From Ustilago trichophora (Eukaryota > Basidiomycota > Ustilaginomycetes > Ustilaginales > Ustilaginaceae): a stretch of 64,000 nucleotides of DNA. The stretch spans positions 1,178,001 to 1,242,000 of the forward strand of contig OOIN01000006.1 of the NCBI GenBank assembly GCA_900323505.1, in the 5' to 3' direction. The translations under genes were made by a program, and so were the position numbers. Below, piece by piece: positions 22,187 to 31,216 of the stretch (positions within the stretch are counted from its first letter, which is position 1; the number at the start of each line of letters is the position of its first letter). The notes beneath the pieces are model-generated. The model saw nothing but the letters and a program-made list of their open reading frames with translations, was not told the origin of the DNA and searched no databases.

Positions 22187-23460
22187 CGTGAGCTATCGTG
22201 TCGAGTGTTCAGCTCAGGTGATGTGGAGATGAGACTTGAGACTGGTGGTTGACGCGGTTCGATCGACCAGATGTGAGAGTTGGAAGGATGCGCCGTTCGT
22301 TGTCGGGTTGCTGCGGTGATGCGTAGTCAATCCGCGCCTGATGGAGGGTATAGCCCGTGTAGGGTTGTTGCGCCGTGCAAATGGAGTGGTCGTAGAAGGG
22401 ATAGAAGAGAGAATAAGAGTTGAAAGCGCAGTTTGCGGAAGATGGAATCCGATGAAGATCAGCAAGAGACAAAAAGTGTCGCAAGTCAGCGAATCGTCAG
22501 CAGCAGCTGCTGTTTGCTGCGGGCCGAACCAAATCCCAGCCAAAAGTTGAGGCGTGACAGGTCGCGCTTTTGGCCGCGGAAAATCTCACATCTCTCTTTC
22601 TTTTCTCTCTTTCTCTCTTTCGCTGTCATGCCACGCTTGCACTTGGCTGCACACGCGCGGTAATCGTCATCACAGCATGTGAATCGGGCAGAGTCTCTTT
22701 TTGATCAAGATCAGCATGATCTCCATCACGTCACTACCGGAACTATGTCCTTGCGGCTGTCAGAGTGAAAGCGAGAGCTTGTCGCATGACTGTATCGAAA
22801 CGTCGATCCGGGGAAAAGCTCAAGCTAGAGGACATTCGAGCGAGAGTCAATCGGCTGCCGACTCTTACCAAGGTTGATCCCCGATCTTTGCTTCTGAGAG
22901 GGTCCTGACGCGCAATTTCACACAGAAGGCAAGAAGAAAAGCGAGAACAACACCCAACCGCTTTGAGAAGGAGGCTGTGTTTCAGAAATGCGACTCTTTT
23001 GTTCTTTTGGGTGCTAAATCGAGCCAAATTCCTTCAGAAAATGGAGTCTTGAAAAATGTTACGTATGATTGATGAATGAGCGCCGTCACCGCCACCGCCG
23101 CCGATGTGACCGATCTCGAAGAAGAAAAGAAGAGAAGAAGGCGAGTTCGCTCGATGTCTACGCTTGTCACCGAGCAGCCGGAGATTCAATTTCGAGTTCA
23201 GAAAAATATCACAGCAGAGCACATGTGCAACCGGCGCACTGACCAGAGCATCCATTTCAGTACTTGTTCGCTTCATGCTGCAGAGGCACACAAACACACA
23301 CACACCTCCACGCATCCGTGCGCAGTCTCTGACTCTCAAAATTCGCCTTCGAGTCCAAGTGTTGCATTCCTCGCCTTTCTTCGCATTCACTCAAACCATC
23401 AAAGCATCCTAACCATCCTTGAAACCACCACACACACTTCCCCTCACAAAAGCAACAAGC
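22187..23460. other. Divergent intergenic region between ORM1 and phosphoacetylglucosamine mutase
   Basis: Contains promoters for both flanking genes. A CT-rich pyrimidine tract lies at 22590-22620 and CACACA repeats near 23290 and 23430. No additional gene seen. Confidence 0.5.
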
Positions 23461-25140
23461 ATGGCGCTACCTTCCTCCATCTCAGCAGCGCACGCCCACA
23501 TCGGCGAGGGCTTGCCCACCAAGCTCATCATCACCGCCTCGCAAGCCCATCCCAAACCTGCCGATCAGACTTTTACGTACGGCACCGCTGGTCTGCGTAC
23601 CCGCGCCGATATCCTCGATAGCACCTGCTTCCGCGTCGGTCTCATTGGTGCTCTCCGATCCAAAAAGCTCAAGGGCAAAACCATCGGTCTTATGGTCACC
23701 GCCAGTCACAACCCAGAGCAGGACAACGGTGTCAAGATGGTCGACCCCAGGGGTGAGATGCTCGAGGCTACGTGGGAACCCTTTTGCACTCAGATCGCCA
23801 ACGCTGCCAACGAGGACGAGCTGATTGCTTCGCTCGAGAAGCTGGTCGGCCACTTTAAGATCGATCTCGCCCAACCTGCGTCGGTGATCGTCGGATACGA
23901 CACTCGCCCGTCGTGCAAGCAGCTCGTGCAGGCCATCGTCGACGGTCTCGCTGCTTTCGGTGCACAGACCATTGACGCAGGTCTCAAGACCACCCCTCAG
24001 CTGCACTACCTCGTAAAATGCCTCAACACCCAGGGCACTCCCGACTCGTACGGCGAGCCCACCGAACAGGGCTACTACAAGAAGCTCGCAGCCGCCTTCC
24101 TCAAGCTGGTCCCCGAGAAATCGGATGTGCCGCCACTCGTCGTCGACTGTGCCAACGGTGTCGGCGCCTATGCACTTACAAACTTGATCAAATACCTCCC
24201 GGAGGATCGCATCGCCTTCCGCCCTCTTCGTACCTCAACCACCACCCCTGGCGCGCTCAACCACAACTGTGGTGCCGATTACGTCAAGACCAATCAGTGT
24301 CTCCCCGCCGGATTCGAAAAGGAAGACCTCCAACCCGGTGAAAGACTCTGCTCGTTTGACGGAGATGCGGACCGAATCGTCTACTACTACCTCACCGGTC
24401 CCGCCTCTTCCAAGGACTCTTTCCGTCTGCTGGATGGTGACAAGATCGCCTCGCTTGCCGCAGGATATCTGTCCGAGCTTGTGAAAGCGGCTGGGATCAA
24501 GCTCGAACTGGGATGTGTGCAGACTGCATATGCCAACGGAAGCTCGACCAAGTACCTGAAGCAGCGAGTTCCCGTCACTTGCACTCCTACGGGTGTAAAG
24601 CACCTTCACCATGCTGCAGAGGCGTACGACATTGGTGTGTACTTTGAAGCCAACGGCCACGGTACTGTGCTCTTCTCCCCCTCGGCTCAGCGAAAGATCC
24701 AAGAAGCCACCCCTGCCTCCCCCGCTGCTCAGACCGCATTGGAACAGCTGTCTGCGCTCGTCGATCTGATCAACCAGACCGTTGGCGATGCGCTTTCCCA
24801 CATGTTGCTGGTCGAAGTCATCCTTCGCTCTCGTCAGTGGGGTCCCGCAGAGTGGGACGGAGCGTACGAAGACTTGCCAAACAAGATCCTCAAGGTCAAC
24901 GTCAAGGATCGATTCCTCTTCAAGACCGAAGATGCCGAACGCAGGTTGACCAGCCCGGCAGGTCTTCAGGAGAGGATCGACGAGCTTGTCGGCAAGTACA
25001 AGGATGCGAGGAGCTTTGTTAGGCCCAGTGGTACGGAGGATTGTGTTAGAGTGTATGCGGAGTGTGCGATTGCTAGCGAGTTGGCGCCGTTGGCCAATGG
25101 GGTTGCCAAGTTGGTGAGCGACTACGCTTCGTTGGCGTGA
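23461..25140 (+). CDS. PCM1: Phosphoacetylglucosamine mutase
   Basis: A 559-residue intronless frame from the ATG at 23461; a start 14 codons upstream is possible but lies in leader-like sequence. All four active-site loops of alpha-D-phosphohexomutases are present: the phosphoserine loop TASHNPEQDNGVK (near residue 80), the metal-binding loop DGDADR (near 300), the sugar-binding loop EANGHG (near 396) and the phosphate-binding RPSGTED (near 520). The loop sequences and FTYGTAGLR near the N-terminus indicate the AGM1/PCM1 branch. The enzyme converts GlcNAc-6-phosphate into GlcNAc-1-phosphate for UDP-GlcNAc, the precursor of chitin, N-glycans and GPI anchors, in the cytosol. The length is typical. 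Confidence 0.94.
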   Translation: MALPSSISAAHAHIGEGLPTKLIITASQAHPKPADQTFTYGTAGLRTRADILDSTCFRVGLIGALRSKKLKGKTIGLMVTASHNPEQDNGVKMVDPRGEMLEATWEPFCTQIANAANEDELIASLEKLVGHFKIDLAQPASVIVGYDTRPSCKQLVQAIVDGLAAFGAQTIDAGLKTTPQLHYLVKCLNTQGTPDSYGEPTEQGYYKKLAAAFLKLVPEKSDVPPLVVDCANGVGAYALTNLIKYLPEDRIAFRPLRTSTTTPGALNHNCGADYVKTNQCLPAGFEKEDLQPGERLCSFDGDADRIVYYYLTGPASSKDSFRLLDGDKIASLAAGYLSELVKAAGIKLELGCVQTAYANGSSTKYLKQRVPVTCTPTGVKHLHHAAEAYDIGVYFEANGHGTVLFSPSAQRKIQEATPASPAAQTALEQLSALVDLINQTVGDALSHMLLVEVILRSRQWGPAEWDGAYEDLPNKILKVNVKDRFLFKTEDAERRLTSPAGLQERIDELVGKYKDARSFVRPSGTEDCVRVYAECAIASELAPLANGVAKLVSDYASLA

Positions 25141-25527
25141 TGTGCCTGAGGAGGATAACTAGTTTGTATGGGATGCGATGCAATATACTACGAGTAGGCT
25201 CATGTACGGTGGTTGCGTGGCTGCGGTGTGAGGAGTGAAGTTGATCGTCCCAATCCGATGCCAATCACACCTGGACCTGAGTGTGGAGACAAGTTTTCGG
25301 ATGATCCGAAACAGCGACACTGACCAGCCCGACGGCTGATCCGGCACTTTGGACTCTACATCTGCCGTATAGTGCTTCTTTTGTGCCTCCGCTCTATTTG
25401 TCATGAATAGCGTCACCCTGACCCTTTGTACAGTACAGTACATCGTCATCCGCCTCTTCCAAACCTTACCCCAGCTCAATGTCAGTAGCTTTATAAACGC
25501 AATCACATCCGCAGCCATCACAACCAA
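25141..25527. other. Intergenic region upstream of tRNA-Met
   Basis: 3' flank of the mutase gene and upstream region of the tRNA. A motif copy TTGTACAGTACAGTACA lies at 25427-25442, about 85 bp before the tRNA. Confidence 0.5.
25492..25497 (+). promoter_or_regulatory. TATAAA element upstream of tRNA-Met
   Basis: TATAAA starts 36 bp before the tRNA 5' end. An upstream TATA at about -30 assists TFIIIB at tRNA genes in some fungi, notably fission yeast, so a Pol III role is plausible. Confidence 0.4.
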
Positions 25528-25656
25528 GTCTTCGTGGCCTAGTTGGTTAGGGCGTAGGTCTCATACCAACGATCCTGTATTAGACAGGAATCAACCTACG
25601 AGCAATCTGATTGCTCAGACATCCTAAGATCGCGAGTTCGACTCTCGCCGAGGACA
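25528..25656 (+). tRNA. tRNA-Met (elongator, anticodon CAT) with 55-nt intron
   Basis: Acceptor GTCTTCG (25528) pairs with CGAGGAC (25649) with one wobble. The D arm is GCCT-AGTTGGTTA-GGGC. The anticodon stem TAGGT/TCCTA has the U31-U39 mismatch typical of elongator tRNA-Met, with loop CTCATA|A. The variable loop is AGATC and the T arm GCGAG-TTCGACT-CTCGC. The discriminator is A at 25656. The intron is 25566-25620, at the canonical site after position 37. The mature tRNA is 74 nt before CCA. G1-C72 and the lack of the initiator GGG/CCC stem exclude the initiator type. Confidence 0.9.
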
Positions 25657-25663
25657 TTTTTTT
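25657..25663 (+). terminator. RNA polymerase III terminator (T7)
   Basis: A run of seven T immediately after the tRNA discriminator base. Confidence 0.8.
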
Positions 25664-26423
25664 GGCAACTTTTTGTGGCTTTGTGCTGACGTCTTTGTTT
25701 CAGAGTGAGAAAGGAGTAGCAAGAAGATCTGTGCGTAGTGCTACTCTGTTGTAGCTCACTGAATTGGCCTGCGTCTAGATGCATCAATCACATGAATCGA
25801 CACTGCTTGCTAAGACGCGTGAGTGGAGTGGAGTGGAGTGGAATTGCGTGGCTATCACGGTTAAAAGTTGCTTTTTTGGTCGGACAAGCCGGTTTGGATC
25901 GGACTGCGAGCTGCTGCCCGAAATTGAAAGAGCAAAGCGGGGTCAACGCGCGGGGGAAATGGAAACAAGAACCGGCTCCGGCTCAACTGTGCTAGCGAAA
26001 TCCAGCGAGTAACGTTGCTCCCATTTTACTGTACAGTACTGCAACACCTCATCTCTGCTTCTCTTTCTTTTCCCACCACATGTCATCCAGCTCAGATCAT
26101 CAAAAACCATACAAGTTGCCTCTTCATATCCCCATTACACGTGCCAGGCAAAGTCAAGGATCCTGGAAATCAGCTAGATACCACGAGGATTGCATCACCC
26201 CTTCTCGCACAAAGGCCGCAGCACAACATCATACTCTCGGCGACTCTCTCTGGCATCACGAACGCTCAGAGACCATTACGATCGAAGAAGCTGACAAAGC
26301 AGTCAAGGAGCAGTGAGGCATCGAATCGACGTTTTTTTTTTTTTTTTTTTGGCCTCGGCAGAAGTAGGCGAGGGGACTGATAGCTCGTTGACAGCACGGG
26401 CGCTGCTTCTGTAGCTACACATC
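25664..26423. other. Intergenic region upstream of the LEU5-type carrier
   Basis: No gene seen. Contains an exact TACTGTACAGTA palindrome (26027-26038) and a T19 run (26332-26350) about 75 bp upstream of the carrier ATG. Confidence 0.5.
26027..26040. repeat. Copy of recurrent palindromic motif TACTGTACAGTA
   Basis: TACTGTACAGTACT, a perfect 12-bp palindrome plus two bases, about 385 bp upstream of the LEU5-type carrier start. Confidence 0.6.
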
Positions 26424-27785
26424 ATGGCAGCACCGCGACCAAAGCATCCACCATTGTGTGAGACCGACCACGCAGCATCCGATCCTCGTGACTCGACACA
26501 CCTCTCCCATCCCTCCCAATCTTCTTACGACCTCATGGGCAAAGGCCGCGCATATGACGATGCCCGGGATCCATTCTCAATATCCTCGACATCCTCTTCC
26601 ATCCCTCCAGCAACCACCTCCGTAACCTCGATCTTGGGCGACAAATCCGATAAAACCAGCTGGAACTATGTCCTACGTTCTGGCTTTGCAGGTGGCATCG
26701 CAGGCTGTGTAGCCAAATCCGCCATCGCCCCACTCGACCGCGTCAAGATCCTCTTCCAAGCACAGAATCCCGAATTCCAAAAGTACTCTGGCAAGTGGCT
26801 CGGCGTCTTTCAAGCAGGACGCGACATTGTTCGCTCCGATGGGCCCGCAGCACTATTTCAAGGACACAGTGCCACGCTCATGCGCATCTTTCCTTACGCA
26901 GCAATCAAGTATATGGCATACGACAAGTTTCATTTCTATCTCATGCCAACCAAACAGAGCGAGACATCGGGAAGGCTCTTCTTGGCCGGTTCGGCGAGTG
27001 GTGTGCTCTCCGTCTTTCTCACCTACCCATTGGAGCTGATCAGGGTCAGGTTGGCTTTCGAGACCAAGCGCAAGCGACAAAAGGGGGGATTGAGACGCAT
27101 CATTGGTATGATTTATCGCGAAGGTGCCACCGAAGCACCTTTTAGCAGCGATGCACGCAAGCGAGCAGCTCGACTGGCTCAGCAAGCACAACAGGCAAAT
27201 CTGAGCACCTCGGCCACGAGCTCCATCGCAGCCGCTGCCAGTTCCACCAGTTCCATCGAAAGCGCACTCCGCGCCACCGATCCAAACGTCCCCTCTTCCG
27301 CCGTCCCAGCAGGCAACAGGCTCCTTTCCAAATATCCCATCCTTAAATTTTACCGCGGCTTCAGCGTCACCGTCATGGGAATGATTCCGTACGCAGGAAC
27401 CAGCTTCCTCGTCTTTGGTCGATGCAAGACTATGCTCCAGGACCTCTTTCCCCCTTCGGAACCATCTTCAGATACGCCCGGTAGCAGGAGAAAATGGTAT
27501 TGGCCCAGCAAAACCGTCGTAGACCTGTCTGCAGGTGCACTTGCAGGTGCACTATCCCAAACAGCAGCCTACCCGTTCGAAGTCATCAGAAGGAGACAGC
27601 AGGTAGGAGGAATCATTCGACCAGGCGCAATGTTGGGCATGTGGGAAACCGCCGCTTGGATCTACAAGACAAGCGGTTGGAGAGGGTTCTATGTAGGCTT
27701 GAGTATCGGCTTTCTGAAAGTGGTGCCCATGACAAGTATCTCCTTTGCCGTCTGGTTGGGGATGAAGCGACAGATGGGCATCTAA
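26424..27785 (+). CDS. LEU5: Mitochondrial coenzyme A carrier, LEU5/Graves disease carrier type
   Basis: A 453-residue intronless mitochondrial carrier. Three repeats show PLDRVKILFQ, PLELIRVRLAF and PFEVIRRRQQVGG, with other family features (GGIAGCVAKSAIAPLDR, LFQGHSATLMRIFPYAAIKYM, YRGFSVTVMGMIPYAGTSF, GLSIGFLKVVPMTSISF). These match yeast Leu5 and human SLC25A16/42-type carriers that supply coenzyme A to the matrix. The N-terminal 85 residues are Ser/Pro-rich, and an insertion of about 70 Ala/Ser/Gln-rich residues lies between the second and third repeats. Both are longer than in animal homologues, which accounts for the length. The substrate is assigned by family resemblance. Confidence 0.9.
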   Translation: MAAPRPKHPPLCETDHAASDPRDSTHLSHPSQSSYDLMGKGRAYDDARDPFSISSTSSSIPPATTSVTSILGDKSDKTSWNYVLRSGFAGGIAGCVAKSAIAPLDRVKILFQAQNPEFQKYSGKWLGVFQAGRDIVRSDGPAALFQGHSATLMRIFPYAAIKYMAYDKFHFYLMPTKQSETSGRLFLAGSASGVLSVFLTYPLELIRVRLAFETKRKRQKGGLRRIIGMIYREGATEAPFSSDARKRAARLAQQAQQANLSTSATSSIAAAASSTSSIESALRATDPNVPSSAVPAGNRLLSKYPILKFYRGFSVTVMGMIPYAGTSFLVFGRCKTMLQDLFPPSEPSSDTPGSRRKWYWPSKTVVDLSAGALAGALSQTAAYPFEVIRRRQQVGGIIRPGAMLGMWETAAWIYKTSGWRGFYVGLSIGFLKVVPMTSISFAVWLGMKRQMGI

Positions 27786-28211
27786 TATCATCTTTAATGG
27801 GCTGGTTGGAGGATGGAGAAGGTTGACGTCGCAATAGAGAATGCATACATGGAAGCTCAGCTCTTATGAAATAACTTCAGGAGCTGCAAAGATGAACAAG
27901 TTTGCGTCTGATCTGTCGGTTGTGTTGGATGAAGTGCGCCAAATTTATGCGGACCTTGTTTGGGGGGATTGTGAGTAAGTTAAGGCGCATTCTTGCGCTC
28001 TGGATAGCTTTCTGTGTTTGACCATGAAGGTTTGTCCATACAGTGCAGTTGCGCTGGGAGTTGGCTTACAGGTCTCTTTGCTCTCTTGTGTGCTTCGATT
28101 GCGACTGGACTTTGACAACAGAGTCTCCCAGATCGTGGAATTGCTTGTGTCTAGCTGGATTATGGTCTGGAACATACAGTAGTATGTTGCGACATTTCGG
28201 CATTAACTGCG

Positions 28212-28254
<43 letters not shown>

Positions 28255-28391
28255 CCGAGATATAGTCGCGTGCTGCTACTGTACAGCCGATTCTTCTTGC
28301 TTTCGCTTCAGAAGGGCCGCTTGGACCATCTTTGTCTCTTGCCAACCTTTGTTCACACTCCATATATATATACACTCGTTCACCTTGATCC
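27786..28391. other. Intergenic region with poly(A) tract and TATA element
   Basis: Contains an A41 run at 28212-28252, a TACTGTACAG copy at 28277 and a TATATATATA element at 28362-28371, only about 20 bp before the next ATG. No gene seen. Confidence 0.5.
28212..28252 (+). repeat. Poly(A) tract, about 41 A
   Basis: An uninterrupted A run in intergenic DNA. It is not preceded by recognisable retrotransposon sequence, so I treat it as a simple repeat. Confidence 0.85.
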
Positions 28392-29342
28392 ATGCTGAGG
28401 TTCACGTTGAAATCAGCATCAGCATCAGCAGCATCAACAGCAGCTCGAATTGGGAGGATATCTTGCCTTTCTACCAGTCGCCATCCACCCGTACCCCACA
28501 TTTCATCTTTACACCGCCGGCACTTTGCTACGACATCCACCACCACTTTGGCTAGTATGAGTTCCACCATTTTGCGGGAGATCGACATTCCGGATGATAT
28601 CACTTTGGAAGAAATGGTGTCGTTTCGCGATCAACTTTCTCCCAATGTTCGCGATGATTGGATACTCGTCCTCACCTCGGTGCTAGTGTCTTGTCATCAT
28701 GGACCAGAGACCATCATCCATCTGTACGAGTTGGCTTTTTCCTCCTCTAGCTCTTCTTGCACTACGGAAGATCTTGCGTCTGTATCCAAATCGATCCAGC
28801 GTCAAATTCAGGAAGTCCTCGTTAAAGCAAGTGTAATCTTTGGAATCCCTCCATCTCTCGATACGATCTTTGCACTTCTCACCCATCTTCGCAGCCACTA
28901 CCCCTCCACCTATCTTCTCAACTCGACCGATTTCTCCCGTTCCCCCATCCTCCCATCCCCCATCTCCTCCCTCACAACCCCCGCTCATGAAGCCCTACGT
29001 AGAGTATACCGGCACAACCTGGACGACATTCTACACAATAAAATGGCCGACAACATGCAAGATTTGAAATTTCTAACCTTGGAAATCAACTACGGCTTCA
29101 ACCTCGCCAACGAATCCGTAATCGACTGGAAACAAACCGAACTGGTCGTGCTAGCTGCACTCATAGGCCAGAATTGTCGTGCAGAAGTACTATGGCACAT
29201 GCGAGGTGCGCTCAGAGCAGGTTGGACCAGAGAGGATGTGCAAAGTGTAAGAGAGGTTTGTTTGAAGGTGGCAAAAAGATTACGAGTCAGATGCGAAAAG
29301 GTGCCTAGGCTGCAAGAGGTCAACGAGGAGAGTAATGATTAG
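28392..29342 (+). CDS. Carboxymuconolactone decarboxylase/AhpD-fold protein, probably mitochondrial
   Basis: A 316-residue frame. The C-terminal part (residues about 215-290) has the AhpD/CMD-like helices: MQDLKFLTLEINYGF, WKQTELVVLAALIGQNCRAE and MRGALRAGWTREDVQSVREV. The N-terminal 55 residues are rich in Arg, Ser, Thr and Ala with no acidic residue (MLRFTLKSASASAASTAARI), as in mitochondrial presequences. Fungal CMD-domain proteins of this kind are poorly characterised; some are peroxisomal or mitochondrial. The AhpD CxxC pair is not evident (only one Cys, in IGQNCRAE), so peroxidase-type activity is doubtful. A second in-frame ATG at 28557 begins right after the presequence-like segment, so a shorter, untargeted form is possible. 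Confidence 0.72.
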   Translation: MLRFTLKSASASAASTAARIGRISCLSTSRHPPVPHISSLHRRHFATTSTTTLASMSSTILREIDIPDDITLEEMVSFRDQLSPNVRDDWILVLTSVLVSCHHGPETIIHLYELAFSSSSSSCTTEDLASVSKSIQRQIQEVLVKASVIFGIPPSLDTIFALLTHLRSHYPSTYLLNSTDFSRSPILPSPISSLTTPAHEALRRVYRHNLDDILHNKMADNMQDLKFLTLEINYGFNLANESVIDWKQTELVVLAALIGQNCRAEVLWHMRGALRAGWTREDVQSVREVCLKVAKRLRVRCEKVPRLQEVNEESND

Positions 29343-29491
29343 AGGAAAGGACACACAACACAGGATTCTGGATTGTGGAATCGATAAAGTCATATAGAGA
29401 TCGCAACAATAGAAGATTCCCATCAACACCATAGCAAAGAAGAAAGAGTCGCTCAAGTTGACACAAATGTGGAAAAAAAAATGGAGAGTTT

Positions 29492-30644
29492 TTAGACATT
29501 GTACGACTGTCGAGTGTTTCGTCTTCTCCCATTGCCATTGCGACCTTGCTGATCTGCCGGTTCGCGCTTCAAAAACTCGTTGACGCCAGAAGCGACGTTG
29601 GACCACCACGAATCGGCTGCATAGCCATTTGCTCCTGGAGTTCTGCCTCTTGCATTTGCGTTGGGCTGCTGTCTCGCTCTCGACCGGGTATTGTAGCCAC
29701 CTGCCCCGACTTCCGGCGCTGGCGTACGGAAACGCTCACCGACGCCCTCGAACCATCCACTTGGGTCCTGCTGAAAGCGTCTCAGTTCGTCTTGGACTCT
29801 TCCCGCTGCGCGGAGGGCGGATAACGCATCAACGCCTTGTCTCTGGCCTTCAGTGACTAGCGTTCGGAGGAGGGAAGGGAAGTCGACACCGGTGGAAGGC
29901 TCGTCTGATTGCGAGCGGCCGAGCATGTCGGCGAATGCGGAGAATCCCGCCCCGAGGTCGTCGGGGAGGTATGCCTCGTCGGTTTGAGGGTCCATGGAGA
30001 AGGAGTACTGGTTGCCACGGGTACGACGACGTGTTTGCGATGTGGAGCGACGATTGCGCCGAGTGCTGCGGGACGAAGAGCCATCGGTAGGAGAAGAGAA
30101 ATCCGGAAGCTGGGTGTAGAGGGTATTCATGAGCGGGCCGAGGGAGTTGACTGTTGTGAAGGGTGAGAAAAGCCCTGTGTCAGCCTTTGAACACTGTTTC
30201 GCGTCGCGATGTAGAGGAGTGGGTAGAGAGGCTCAGTACATGGAATAGCCTTATCAAGCTTTCAGAACAATGCTACTCACGCTGTCCAAACGGTCCTCTG
30301 CTGGGGACGGTGCCTGTGCTGTTAATCGCATCCGTATTGTCGGTCCACCACGCCCAGATGGCGATGAGACCACCAATGATGGCTCCCCACTTGATGCCGA
30401 ACCATGCCAGATACAGCATGGAACGTACTGTTCTGTACGCTGTTACCAGGGCAAAGTAGGCGAGAAAGAAGGTGATGAGCGGTGGGAGGAGGGTGGATGT
30501 CCATGATGCGGGGTTGTTGGCTGTGCCCAGCAGCGAATAGATGAGATTCGAGAAACTGGCGAGGATGCGGAAGACGGGATAGGGAATGACCTCAGAGAGC
30601 AGATCGTGGATGAGATTGCCCGTCTCTTGGGCGGTGTCTGCCAT
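29492..30644 (-). CDS. Apq12-like nuclear envelope/ER membrane protein
   Basis: Two exons, 30644-30281 and 30174-29492, joined across a 106-nt intron with a GTGAGT donor and CACAG acceptor. The junction is in frame (FGQ-R-LFSPFTTVNS), giving 348 residues. The N-terminal third has two hydrophobic segments: residues about 50-70 (LLPPLITFFLAYFALVTAYRTV) and 80-100 (WFGIKWGAIIGGLIAIWAWW). Their spacing and the AYRTVRSMLYLAWFGIKWG stretch resemble Apq12, a nuclear-envelope/ER protein needed for nuclear pore assembly and lipid balance. The remainder is Arg/Gly/Asn-rich and likely disordered, making the protein longer than yeast Apq12. Taken singly the exons look like two genes, but the 3' frame lacks an upstream promoter. 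Family assignment is moderate. Confidence 0.62.
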
Positions 30645-31216
30645 GGTTGTTGTCCTACACTATATCCGCCAGTGGCTGGAGTTTGAGAACGAGGACACAA
30701 GGACAGGTGGGTCGAGTGGGGCTTATATACCTAAGGGTTGAACGACTTTCTGTAGTGTAGGGCAGCGTCAACGTGGCGAGGATGGTGGAAGAAGAAGAGC
30801 GAGAGTAGTGAAAAGTTTCTGTATGATGATGGTGATGTGGATGATAGCCGTAAAGACGTGGAAGGCTGAGCAGCACGTCACTTTTTTGGGCGGTATGTTG
30901 GTCCCTGCATATCAAGAAGCAAAGAAAGCAAAGAAAAAGGGTGGAATTTACGTGTCAGATCGCCGATTCGTGGTGTCCGGTCCGAAGATGGATAAGCGCA
31001 GAACTGCATTTACTGTACTGACACAATCTCGGAAGAAGAGACCGAGCAGCCAGCAAAACGCATACAGTTACTGTACTCTGTATCGTGGTGGGGGATTTGG
31101 GGATCGACTCAGCCTCACACCATCTGCTGTCATTACCATCATCATCATCATCATCATCATTTTCTCCTTCATCGGCATCGCCTGCTACATCTCCTTCTCG
31201 AGCGGCTCTCTTCATC
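30645..31216. other. Divergent intergenic region between the Apq12-like gene and the Sec14-phosphatase gene
   Basis: Carries the promoters of both neighbours. It includes a TATA element at 30723-30729, two TACTGTACT motifs (31009, 31070) and an ATC trinucleotide repeat at about 31137-31160 just upstream of the plus-strand gene. Confidence 0.5.
30723..30729 (-). promoter_or_regulatory. TATA box of the Apq12-like gene
   Basis: The minus strand reads GTATATAAGC, about 80 bp upstream of the ATG at 30644. Position and sequence fit a core promoter. Confidence 0.45.

Noticed and set aside
28212..28252. Poly(A) tract as the tail of a retrotransposed sequence
   Set aside because: No coding or LINE-like sequence precedes it and I see no flanking target-site duplication.
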